Of a DNA stretch of 15,833 nt, positions 7,259 to 14,218 are shown piece by piece; the first letter of the stretch is position 1, and each line of letters opens with the position of its first letter. The notes beneath the pieces are model-generated. The model saw only the letters and a program-made list of their open reading frames with translations, did no database searches and was not told the origin of the DNA. Made by a program: the position numbers and the translations under genes. The stretch comes from Methylovulum sp. (GTDB lineage Bacteria > Pseudomonadota > Gammaproteobacteria > Methylococcales > Methylomonadaceae): positions 1-15,833 of the forward strand of contig JACXTQ010000085.1 in assembly GCA_016919605.1 (NCBI GenBank), written 5' to 3'.

Positions 7259-9171
7259 ATTCATTATTGTTAACCTGCCAATTTTTGCCATTGCTTGGGT
7301 TGATGCTGATTGCTTTACTGGGCAAAAACGAAAAAGCCATCGCCAACCTTAGCTTTTGGACGACCCATGCTATGGGATTGAGCATTTTGGCATTGCTGAT
7401 CAGCTGGGGGATACAGGGCTTTTCTGGCTATGAGTTTGAATGGTTTATCCTGTACGAGCATGGTAGCTACCAGTTCCCGATTTTATTTTATCTGGATAAG
7501 GTGGGTGCTGTGTACCTGTTTGCCATCTGGGTGATCTTCTCGATTATCGTGCGCTATTGCCGTTACTACCTGCACCGTGAATCAGGCTATAAACGTTTCT
7601 TTTTGACCATTTTCGGCTTCGCATTTGGCTTGAACATGGTCATCTTGGCCGGTTCCATCGATATGCTGTTTGCCGGTTGGGAAATTGTCGGCATTTCCTC
7701 GTTTTTACTGATTGCCTTTTACCGCCACCGCATCCAACCAGTGCGCAATGCCTTAAGAGCCTACACGGTTTACCGTTTTTGCGATATTGGCCTATTGCTG
7801 GGTGCGTGGATGAGCCATTTGCTGTTCCATGAAAGCGACCATTTCAGTCAATTAGCAGTTTTGTTTGAGCATGCCGCACCGTCTCCTGCCAGCTATCCAG
7901 CATTGTTGCTGATGTCTTTGCTGATTTTTATTGCCGCGTCTGGCAAATCGGCACAGTTTCCTTTTTGTTTTTGGCTGCCTAGAGCAATGGAAGGGCCGAC
8001 ACCCTCCAGTGCCATTTTCTACGGGGCGTTGTCAGTACATTTGGGCGTATTTTTGTTGTTGCGCACCACGCCTATCTGGAGTTACCACATCCTGACCCGC
8101 TTGATGGTATTTGGCATCGGCCTGATATCGGTGATAATCGCCAGCCTATCCGAAAAAACCCAATCCAATATTAAAGGCCAAATCGCTTATGCGTCCATCA
8201 CCCAAGTGGGCATTATGTTTATGGAATTGGCGTTGGGCTTAGAATCGTTAGTGTTGTTGCACTTCTTGGGCAATGCGTTTTTACGCTGTTACCAATTGCT
8301 GGTGTCACCGTCGATTGTCGCACACATGTTACGGGTGGAAGGCGCTATGGACATCGATGACACCGGTTTTAAAACCCACGCCATGCAAGCACATTTGCCG
8401 GTATCCGTCCGTGACACCTTGCCGGAAGTGCTGCAAAACACCCTTTATGTATTCGCCTTGCAAGAAGGCAATCTGGAGCGTCTGGTGCGTTCGGTATTGT
8501 GGGAACCTTTGAAAATAATCGGGGCGATTATCAACGCTTATGCAGCCTGGCAAAAAAGTCTGGTGGGCGCGGCGGTGTTTGCGGTGTTTGGCATATTGGT
8601 CGGGACAGAGGTTCTGGGCAGCCATTATTTGGCTATCCCGTTCGCCTTGGCTATGCTCTTAGCTTCCCTCAGTGCCTTTAGTCAGAAACACAGCTTTATC
8701 GGCGTTTGGAATGCGGTGGCCTTAAGCTGCCTGTTAGCGGCAAGTTCGGTATGGTTACTCCGCCCTGACGCGCAACTGGACATTCTGCTGTTTACCACAG
8801 GTATTTTGCCGTCATGGCTGTTAGGTTTGGTAGTCTTAAGCCGATTGCCAGGCAAAGAACGGTTTGCCGATAATCCATTCGCTTACCGCGCCATGTCGGA
8901 AACCCATCCTAGTTTGGCCTTGCTATTGTTTTTAAGCTTTTTAGGCTTGGTCGGCTTTCCGATCACCCCGGCGTTTATCGGTGAAGACTTGTTGCTTTAT
9001 CACGCCAGCAGCCAATTTGCTTGGATATCGGCGTTAATCGCCATTTCTTTTGTTATTAACGGCATTGCTGCGGCCCGGGTGTTCTTGCGTTTGTGTATGG
9101 GACGGCCTACCGAAATCTGTAACCATGCTGAAATTACTGCCATGCAGGCTATTTTTAAATCTAGCAAGTAA
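7255..9171 (+). CDS. dabB: DabB: NuoL/MrpA-like membrane subunit of the DAB inorganic-carbon complex
   Basis: This 638-residue polytopic inner-membrane protein belongs to the proton-conducting antiporter-like family (NuoL, MrpA/D) and pairs with DabA to couple CO2 hydration to an H+ or Na+ gradient. The ATG at 7255 overlaps the dabA stop (ATGA) and has GGAG 6 nt upstream. A longer in-frame TTG start at 7078 is unlikely because it would sit inside dabA. Family features: E143 in FAGWEIVGISSF (the TM5 glutamate), K231 in ASGKSAQFPFCFWLPRAME (the TM7 lysine region), EGPTPSSA (246–253), and K308 in IKGQIAYASITQVG. The C-terminal GFPITPAFIGEDLLL (568–582) aligns by eye with the NuoL broken-helix motif, but E577 stands where NuoL has lysine. 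Residues ~366–545 form an insertion with a hydrophilic linker and several hydrophobic segments, which makes this DabB long. Order is dabA then dabB. Confidence 0.9.
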   Translation: MNSLLLTCQFLPLLGLMLIALLGKNEKAIANLSFWTTHAMGLSILALLISWGIQGFSGYEFEWFILYEHGSYQFPILFYLDKVGAVYLFAIWVIFSIIVRYCRYYLHRESGYKRFFLTIFGFAFGLNMVILAGSIDMLFAGWEIVGISSFLLIAFYRHRIQPVRNALRAYTVYRFCDIGLLLGAWMSHLLFHESDHFSQLAVLFEHAAPSPASYPALLLMSLLIFIAASGKSAQFPFCFWLPRAMEGPTPSSAIFYGALSVHLGVFLLLRTTPIWSYHILTRLMVFGIGLISVIIASLSEKTQSNIKGQIAYASITQVGIMFMELALGLESLVLLHFLGNAFLRCYQLLVSPSIVAHMLRVEGAMDIDDTGFKTHAMQAHLPVSVRDTLPEVLQNTLYVFALQEGNLERLVRSVLWEPLKIIGAIINAYAAWQKSLVGAAVFAVFGILVGTEVLGSHYLAIPFALAMLLASLSAFSQKHSFIGVWNAVALSCLLAASSVWLLRPDAQLDILLFTTGILPSWLLGLVVLSRLPGKERFADNPFAYRAMSETHPSLALLLFLSFLGLVGFPITPAFIGEDLLLYHASSQFAWISALIAISFVINGIAAARVFLRLCMGRPTEICNHAEITAMQAIFKSSK

Positions 9172-9180
9172 CGGTTTTGA

Positions 9181-9209
9181 CCGATAACATCCTTACAGGA
9201 TGTTATCGG
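9181..9209. terminator. Bidirectional hairpin between convergent dabB and folP
   Basis: A perfect 12-bp stem (CCGATAACATCC / GGATGTTATCGG) encloses a 5-nt loop. It starts 9 bp after the dabB stop and includes the last codons and the TAA of folP. There is no clear T-tract on either strand, so intrinsic termination is uncertain. The position between convergent genes supports a shared terminator or a transcript-end stabilising hairpin. Confidence 0.7.
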
Positions 9210-10018
9210 CACTGCTTAATCGCCCATGCCACATCCACAGCCTGACGGTTTTCCTTAACATCATGGACGCGGAACATCTTGACCCCCGCCATCACTCCTA
9301 AAGCGGTAGTCACTGCCGTGGCCGTCACTAATTCGGTAGGTTCCGACACGTCACAGATGCTGCCCATAAAGCGTTTGCGGCTAGTTCCTAGCAACACCGG
9401 AAAACCCAACGCCACCAACACCTCCAAATGTGCCAGCAAATCCAGATTGTCCTGTTTGCGTTTGCCAAAGCCTATGCCTGGATCAATGGCGATATTGTCT
9501 TTTTTAACCCCAGCATCTAAGGCCGCTTTGATGCGCTCTTGCAGGGCTGCCAGCACTTCCCGCACAACTTCTTCATAATACGGGTTATCCTGCATCGTTT
9601 TGGGTGTGCCTTGGCTGTGCATCAAAATGATCGGTACTTCGGCCTTGGCCGCCAAAGCCAGTATATCGGCATCATTTTTCCCGCCTGACACATCATTAAT
9701 CATGTTCGCCCCTGCGGCCAAAGCGGCGGCGGCTACTATACTCGAGGTAGTGTCTATGCTGATGAGAGTATCGGTAAATTGCCGGATGGCGGTGATGACC
9801 GGCACTACCCGGCAGATTTGTTCGTCCGCCGCTACAGGTTCGGCACCAGGGCGGGTCGATTCGCCGCCGATGTCAATAATGTCCACCCCTTCCCCAAGCA
9901 TTTTTTTCACTTGTAAGATAGCGCTCGCCACATCGCCATAACAGCCGCCGTCTGAAAAACTGTCCGGCGTGACATTTAAAATACCCATGATGAGCGGTTT
10001 GTAAAACGGGTTGAACAT
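9203..10018 (-). CDS. folP: Dihydropteroate synthase
   Basis: FolP condenses p-aminobenzoate with dihydropterin pyrophosphate in cytoplasmic folate synthesis and is the sulfonamide target. The protein is 271 residues, normal for the family. It shows GILNVTPDSFSDGG (12–25), IDIGGESTRPGAEP (48–61), SIDT (88–91), NDVSGG (108–113), DPGIGFGK (179–186), GTSRKRF (211–217) and FRVHDV (249–254), so the pterin, phosphate and pABA loops are intact. The ATG at 10018 is chosen because AGGAG lies 9 nt upstream; a TTG two codons earlier would be only 3 nt from it. The gene stands apart from its frequent partners ftsH and glmM. Its TAA lies in the hairpin shared with convergent dabB. The 163 bp up to the next gene hold nothing I can identify. 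Confidence 0.96.
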   Translation of the reverse strand: MFNPFYKPLIMGILNVTPDSFSDGGCYGDVASAILQVKKMLGEGVDIIDIGGESTRPGAEPVAADEQICRVVPVITAIRQFTDTLISIDTTSSIVAAAALAAGANMINDVSGGKNDADILALAAKAEVPIILMHSQGTPKTMQDNPYYEEVVREVLAALQERIKAALDAGVKKDNIAIDPGIGFGKRKQDNLDLLAHLEVLVALGFPVLLGTSRKRFMGSICDVSEPTELVTATAVTTALGVMAGVKMFRVHDVKENRQAVDVAWAIKQCR

Positions 10019-10181
10019 AATCAAAAGCTCCTATCTTGTGTGTTGGCAATTTAAGTTATAAGCGTTGATGTTCCGCTAATAGACGTACAAGATAACTTAA
10101 AAAAGCAACCGTTTCACGCAAGACCCGAATAAATGTCACACACGTTGAAAAACTGGCGATAAATGACACTTGTATAGAACG

Positions 10182-10673
10182 TTATTGGCCTATGGCGCGG
10201 ACTTGTTGCTCAAGCAGCATACGCTCCAAACCTGCGGGGTTAAGATTGATAAACAAATTGATACGCCGCTCCAGCACCGCAAACGCTTTGGCAAACTCAA
10301 TAAATTTTTGGCCATCATCTGCCGCCGCCGGATCAAACACACCCCAATGTGCGGTAATAGGTTGCCCGGGCCACACAGGACATACTTCACCTGCGGCATT
10401 GTCACACACCGTAATGATAAAATCGAAAATGGGCGCATCCGCTCCAGAAAATTCATCCCAGCTTTTGCTTCTCGCGCCTGTAGTCGGAATATTTTCAATA
10501 GCCAAGCGTTCCAAGGCGAAGGGATTGACCACCCCCGCCGGATGGCTGCCCGCACTGGCCGCACGAAAACGGCTTTTGCCTAGATGATTGAGCAAGGCTT
10601 CCGCCATAATGCTACGTGCGGAATTGCCCGTACAAAGAAAAAGTACATTAAATAGTGTTTGATTCATAACCAT
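10182..10673 (-). CDS. ArsC-type low-molecular-weight phosphatase / arsenate reductase
   Basis: This 163-residue protein has the low-molecular-weight tyrosine-phosphatase fold, in the branch usually annotated as arsenate reductase ArsC. The P-loop Cys-x5-Arg is CTGNSAR (C14–R20). The general-acid loop is probably D114 in GVFDPAAAD. Two further cysteines (C90 and C98) in TVCDNAAGEVCPVWPGQP could form the disulfide relay used by thiol-dependent arsenate reductases. The expected activity is reduction of arsenate to arsenite, though protein-tyrosine phosphatase activity cannot be excluded. No arsR, arsB or acr3 lies nearby, so this is an orphan copy. The start is ATG 10673 or ATG 10667: an AGG sits 3 nt before the first and 9 nt before the second, so the second may be used. 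The gene lies 58 bp downstream of ftsB, where many gammaproteobacteria have ispD. Confidence 0.85.
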   Translation of the reverse strand: MVMNQTLFNVLFLCTGNSARSIMAEALLNHLGKSRFRAASAGSHPAGVVNPFALERLAIENIPTTGARSKSWDEFSGADAPIFDFIITVCDNAAGEVCPVWPGQPITAHWGVFDPAAADDGQKFIEFAKAFAVLERRINLFINLNPAGLERMLLEQQVRAIGQ

Positions 10674-10731
10674 CGCCTATTATTGATAGTAACCAGAATG
10701 AGTTGCCTAAGGGTTAAAAAAATCCCTAAGC

Positions 10732-11004
10732 TTATTCCAACACCTGAAAGAAAGTCTCGTCAGCCCGAATCATGCCCAGTTCATCCCTCGCACGCTCTTC
10801 CAAGGCTTCTTGGCCTTTGCGCAAGTCTTCCACTTCGGCGTAGAGCGCCTCATTGCGCTGTTTTTTTTCTTCAACCTCTTTTTTCAATTCAGCCAATTCT
10901 TGCTCACGGCTATGCAATTGCGCCAGACTGCCATTTATAGGATCCCATAAACGGTACTGGAAATGCGCAATCAGCAAGACGATGATGACCAGCAGAAATT
11001 TCAT
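10732..11004 (-). CDS. ftsB: Cell division protein FtsB
   Basis: FtsB is a small bitopic inner-membrane protein of the FtsQLB divisome subcomplex, which relays the activation signal to septal peptidoglycan synthesis. This one is 90 residues, the usual size. Residues 3–14 (FLLVIIVLLIAH) are the single membrane span, followed by the hallmark FQYRLW. Residues ~30–65 form the periplasmic coiled coil, rich in Glu/Leu. The C-terminal EERARDELGMIRADETFFQVLE is the conserved FtsL/FtsQ-binding tail. It follows eno by 118 bp, the common eno–ftsB order. AAGG lies about 11–14 nt before the ATG. Confidence 0.95.
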   Translation of the reverse strand: MKFLLVIIVLLIAHFQYRLWDPINGSLAQLHSREQELAELKKEVEEKKQRNEALYAEVEDLRKGQEALEERARDELGMIRADETFFQVLE

Positions 11005-11061
11005 TAACTGAAGACCTTATATTAAAGTGTGGAACAACAAAATTTACAGCTTAACCGGAAC

Positions 11062-11087
11062 GGGGCGACTTTAAATAAGGCCGCCCC
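11062..11087 (-). terminator. Probable GC-rich hairpin downstream of eno
   Basis: Arms GGGGCG (11062–11067) and CGCCCC (11082–11087) form a stem that extends inwards with one G·U pair and a mismatch. It lies 36–61 bp past the eno stop and before ftsB. The minus-strand sequence after it has no strong U-tract, so it may attenuate or process the transcript rather than end it. Confidence 0.45.
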
Positions 11088-11122
11088 TTTCGTAATGCTA
11101 AGGTACTTACAACCCGTAGGTT

Positions 11123-12403
11123 TTACAGCATCTTGAACGCACTACGACCTGCGTAAACGGCCAAATCACCTAATTCTTCTTCAATTTTCATCAGACGGTT
11201 GTATTTGGCGACACGGTCAGAACGGCTCAGTGAGCCAGTTTTGATTTGGCCTGTACCGGTAGCAACTGCTAGATCAGCGATCGTAGTGTCTTCGGTTTCA
11301 CCGGAACGGTGCGAAACTACCGCGCTGTAACCGGCCGCATGTGCCATATTGATAGCCGCCAAGGTTTCGGTCAAGGTGCCAATTTGGTTAACTTTAATCA
11401 AAATAGAGTTGGCAATGTTTTGGTCAATGCCTTTTTTCAGGATGGCAGGGTTGGTCACGAACAAATCGTCACCGACCAATTGGATGCTGCCGCCCAATTT
11501 TTCGGTCATCAATTTCCAGCCGTCCCAATCGTTTTCGTCAAAACCGTCTTCGATGCTGATGATAGGGTATTTGCTGACCCAATCAACGAAGAAATCAGCC
11601 ATTTCTGCTGAAGTATAGGTTTTGCTTTCTGAAGCCAAGTTGTAAATGCCATCGGCATAATATTCGGACGCGGCGGCATCTAAACCTAAGAAAATGTCCA
11701 CGCCCGGTTTATAGCCAGCTTGCTCAATCGCTTGCAGGATAACGCTGATAGCTTCTTCGTTAGACGACAAGTTAGGGGCAAAACCGCCTTCATCACCGAC
11801 AGTGGTTGCCAAACCTTTGGACTTTAACACTTTGCTCAAGTTATGGAACACTTCCGCACCGTAACGGATGGCTTCGCGGAAAGTCGGTGCGCCGACAGGC
11901 AAAATCATAAATTCTTGCAAATCAACGCTGTTATCAGCGTGGGAGCCGCCATTGATAATGTTCATCATCGGTACTGGCAAGACAAATTTGCCGGTTTTGT
12001 TCAGATGGCGATATAACGGCACACCCGCTTCTTTCGCGGCGGCATGGGCGGCGGCCATAGAGACCGCCAACATGGCGTTTGCGCCTAAACGGGCTTTAGT
12101 GTCAGTACCGTCCAGCGCAATCATTTTGTTGTCGATGCCTTCTTGGTCTGCCACGTCCATACCGATAATCGCGTCACGGATTTCGGTTCTGACGTTGTTG
12201 ACAGCGTTCAACACGCCTTTGCCCAAAAAGCGGGATTTGTCGCCATCACGCAATTCTATCGCTTCACGCTCGCCAGTGGACGCGCCAGATGGCACCATAG
12301 CGCTGCCAATAACGCCTGATTCCAGGATGACATCGGCTTCTAAAGTGGGGTTGCCACGAGAGTCTAAAATTTCTCTGGCTTTAATATCTACGATTTTGCT
12401 CAT
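11123..12403 (-). CDS. eno: Enolase (phosphopyruvate hydratase)
   Basis: Enolase interconverts 2-phosphoglycerate and phosphoenolpyruvate in glycolysis/gluconeogenesis. It is a cytosolic Mg2+ enzyme and in many Proteobacteria part of the RNA degradosome. The protein is 426 residues, full length. Catalytic and metal residues are in place: E205 (VGDEGGFAP), D242 (LDAAASE), E285 (SIEDGFDE), D312 (VGDDLF), K337 (ILIKVNQIGT) and H365 (VSHRSGET). The N-terminal IKAREILDSRGNPT and the PSGASTGEREAIELRDGD loop are also intact. GGAG sits about 11 nt before the ATG. It lies between kdsA (with a Uma2 gene interposed) and ftsB. The 180 bp upstream contain two 14-bp palindromes that may mark its own promoter. 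Confidence 0.98.
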   Translation of the reverse strand: MSKIVDIKAREILDSRGNPTLEADVILESGVIGSAMVPSGASTGEREAIELRDGDKSRFLGKGVLNAVNNVRTEIRDAIIGMDVADQEGIDNKMIALDGTDTKARLGANAMLAVSMAAAHAAAKEAGVPLYRHLNKTGKFVLPVPMMNIINGGSHADNSVDLQEFMILPVGAPTFREAIRYGAEVFHNLSKVLKSKGLATTVGDEGGFAPNLSSNEEAISVILQAIEQAGYKPGVDIFLGLDAAASEYYADGIYNLASESKTYTSAEMADFFVDWVSKYPIISIEDGFDENDWDGWKLMTEKLGGSIQLVGDDLFVTNPAILKKGIDQNIANSILIKVNQIGTLTETLAAINMAHAAGYSAVVSHRSGETEDTTIADLAVATGTGQIKTGSLSRSDRVAKYNRLMKIEEELGDLAVYAGRSAFKML

Positions 12404-12436
12404 GTTTTGAATGGCTCCAAGGGTTAAAAATAAAAA

Positions 12437-12450
12437 GCAACAGCTGTTGC
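12437..12450. promoter_or_regulatory. 14-bp perfect palindrome upstream of eno (copy 1)
   Basis: GCAACAGCTGTTGC is a perfect palindrome 33 bp upstream of the eno ATG. It shares the pattern GCxAxAGCTxTxGC with a second palindrome 54 bp further upstream, which makes a dimeric-protein operator plausible. No binding protein can be named from sequence alone. Confidence 0.3.
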
Positions 12451-12490
12451 ATGGGGTGGGTAAGATTATTTTATGTTACGAGTCGCTTCC

Positions 12491-12504
12491 GCTAAAGCTT
12501 TAGC
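12491..12504. promoter_or_regulatory. 14-bp perfect palindrome upstream of eno (copy 2)
   Basis: GCTAAAGCTTTAGC is a perfect palindrome between eno and the Uma2 gene, related to the copy at 12437 by the pattern GCxAxAGCTxTxGC. It could instead serve as a weak hairpin after the Uma2 gene. Confidence 0.3.
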
Positions 12505-12585
12505 AAAAGAATGGACGGCATCATTTTTATTAACTTAAAAAACACGCTCGACAAATGAAAATATTTGAGGCTATCGCTGCAATAG

Positions 12586-13194
12586 CTATCCATCTTTAAA
12601 CAACATCCCCAAATCAACTGCCAAATCAGGGAACAGATAAGGGATAGCCAAGTCATCACCGGCATAGCTGTTAAGCAAACGGTATTGTTGCGCCCCCTCA
12701 TCAAGGATAAACTGGCTGATAACCTCTTCGTAAGGGAACACCAGCCAATATTCCCGCACCCCGCTTTCGGCATAAAGCGTGTGTTTGGTTTTGACTTCTT
12801 TTTGGGAATTGCCTTTGGATAAAATTTCAATAATCCAATCGGGTGCGCCGTTGCAGCCTTGTTCATCCAGTTTGCTGCTATCGCAAATCACGCAAATATC
12901 CGGTTGTACCACCGTGGTCACTTCTTTATTGGCCAGCAATGATTTGCTACGGTCATAGAGGCGGACATCAAACGGGGCAGCGAAGGCGTTACATGGTTTG
13001 TTTTTAAAATAATTGAATAATGCGCCACTTAGTTGCCATGAAATCCGCTGATGCTTGACATTCGGTGCCGGACACATCAACGAAATTTTGCCTTTAATCA
13101 GTTCCACAGCCTCGTCAAACTGCCAAGTTAAATAATCGGCGTAACTGTAACTGGCGTTCAAGTCGAGCTGTGACAATTCGGTGATGGCGGGCAT
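12586..13194 (-). CDS. Uma2 family putative PD-(D/E)XK endonuclease
   Basis: This 202-residue protein fits Uma2/DUF820, a family with the restriction-endonuclease fold. Such genes are abundant in cyanobacteria and scattered in other bacteria, and their biological role is unknown. The likely active-site set is E31 (FDEAVELIKGKI region), D99 (VVQPDICVI), E123 (DWIIEILSKGNS) and K135/K137 (KEVKTKHTLYAESG), followed by the characteristic GVREYWLVFP (145–154). The ATG at 13194 is 12 bp after the kdsA stop, with an AGCGAGG-type ribosome-binding site just upstream, so it is probably co-transcribed with kdsA. It interrupts the otherwise conserved kdsA–eno adjacency and looks like an acquired gene. 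The 182 bp after it hold two palindromes and no gene. Confidence 0.9.
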   Translation of the reverse strand: MPAITELSQLDLNASYSYADYLTWQFDEAVELIKGKISLMCPAPNVKHQRISWQLSGALFNYFKNKPCNAFAAPFDVRLYDRSKSLLANKEVTTVVQPDICVICDSSKLDEQGCNGAPDWIIEILSKGNSQKEVKTKHTLYAESGVREYWLVFPYEEVISQFILDEGAQQYRLLNSYAGDDLAIPYLFPDLAVDLGMLFKDG

Positions 13195-13206
13195 GGGCTA
13201 ACCTCG

Positions 13207-14040
13207 CTAAAGGGTAGTTTCAATCAAGGGCTGGCTTTTCACGGCTTTATCCAACATCATCAGCGTTTCCAACAGTTCGCGCATCCGGTGTAAAGGCCAA
13301 GAATTGGGGCCATCGCTTTTGGCTTCGGCGGGGTTAGGATGGGTTTCCATAAACAACCCTGCGATACCGACCGCCACCGCCGCTCTTGCCAATACCGGCA
13401 CAAACTCGCGTTGGCCGCCTGATGAGGTGCCTTGGCCGCCGGGCAATTGCACCGAATGCGTGGCATCAAACACCACGGGGCAATCGGTGTCGCGCATCGC
13501 CGCTAATGAGCGCATATCCGAAACGAGGTTATTATACCCAAATGACACGCCCCGCTCACAGATCATAATCTGCTGATTGCCTGTCGCTTTGGCCTTATTC
13601 GCCACATGCACCATATCCCACGGGGCGAGAAACTGGCCTTTTTTGATATTGACCGGAATGCCTTGGGCGGCCACTGCTTGGATAAAATTGGTTTGGCGGC
13701 ATAAAAATGCGGGGGTTTGCATCACATCCACGACGCTTGCCACTTCCGCCAAAGGCGTGTCTTCGTGTACATCGGTCAACACGGGTACGCCGATTTGCTG
13801 TTTCACTTTCGCCAAAATTTCCAAACCGCGCTCAATCCCTAAGCCTCGGAAACTTTCGTGCGACGAGCGGTTGGCCTTGTCAAATGAGGATTTATAAATG
13901 AAGGGGATGTTTAACGCCGTCGTGATTTCTTTTAAGAAACCTGCGGTGTCCAACGCCAATTGCTCACTTTCAATCACACACGGGCCGGCGATTAAAAACA
14001 AGGGTTGATTTAAACCGACTTCAAAGCCACATAATTGCAT
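13207..14040 (-). CDS. kdsA: 3-deoxy-8-phosphooctulonate (Kdo-8-P) synthase, predicted metal-dependent class
   Basis: KdsA condenses phosphoenolpyruvate with D-arabinose 5-phosphate to Kdo-8-phosphate for the inner core of lipopolysaccharide, so the cell is Gram-negative. The protein is 277 residues. Substrate loops KSSFDKANRSS (50–60) and TDVHEDTP (89–96) are intact. At the metal position it has C21 (AGPCVIES), together with H195 (DATHSVQ), E232 (FMETHP) and D243 (KSDGPN). These match Aquifex KdsA C11, H185, E222 and D233 with a constant offset of 10. E. coli KdsA has Asn at the first site and needs no metal. GAGA lies just before the ATG at 14040. It sits between pyrG and eno, the usual gammaproteobacterial order. 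Confidence 0.97.
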   Translation of the reverse strand: MQLCGFEVGLNQPLFLIAGPCVIESEQLALDTAGFLKEITTALNIPFIYKSSFDKANRSSHESFRGLGIERGLEILAKVKQQIGVPVLTDVHEDTPLAEVASVVDVMQTPAFLCRQTNFIQAVAAQGIPVNIKKGQFLAPWDMVHVANKAKATGNQQIMICERGVSFGYNNLVSDMRSLAAMRDTDCPVVFDATHSVQLPGGQGTSSGGQREFVPVLARAAVAVGIAGLFMETHPNPAEAKSDGPNSWPLHRMRELLETLMMLDKAVKSQPLIETTL

Positions 14041-14069
14041 GAATTTTCTCGTTGTTATTTATTGTAATC

Positions 14070-14088
14070 AATTTGCCAAAAGCAAATT
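14070..14088. promoter_or_regulatory. Small inverted repeat upstream of kdsA
   Basis: Perfect 7-bp arms AATTTGC and GCAAATT flank a 5-bp loop, 30 bp before the kdsA start. It could be an operator or 5'-leader hairpin. It is AT-rich, so chance is a fair explanation. Confidence 0.2.
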
Positions 14089-14154
14089 TCTCAGCTCAAG
14101 TCCAAGGACATTAACATACTGGCTAAATCTGGACATAAACGTTTAGCTTCTTAA

Positions 14155-14192
14155 GGGATAAGCAAGGGAATAAAATCCCCCTTGCTTATCCC
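14155..14192 (-). terminator. Strong hairpin after pyrG
   Basis: A perfect 14-bp stem (GGGATAAGCAAGGG / CCCTTGCTTATCCC) encloses a 10-nt AT-rich loop. It begins 26 bp past the pyrG stop and lies before kdsA on the same strand. A long U-tract is missing on the minus strand, but the stem strength and position suggest pyrG transcription ends or is trimmed here, giving kdsA its own promoter. Confidence 0.65.
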
Positions 14193-14218
14193 ATTGACCC
14201 GTTGGAAAAAAACCTATC

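Noticed and set aside
10692..10732. Possible terminator between ftsB and the ArsC-like gene
   Set aside because: The apparent arms are direct CCTAAG copies around an A-tract, not a true inverted repeat.
12492..12866. Minus-strand open frame of 124 codons
   Set aside because: Overlaps the Uma2 gene in another frame; the Uma2 frame holds clear family motifs and this one does not.
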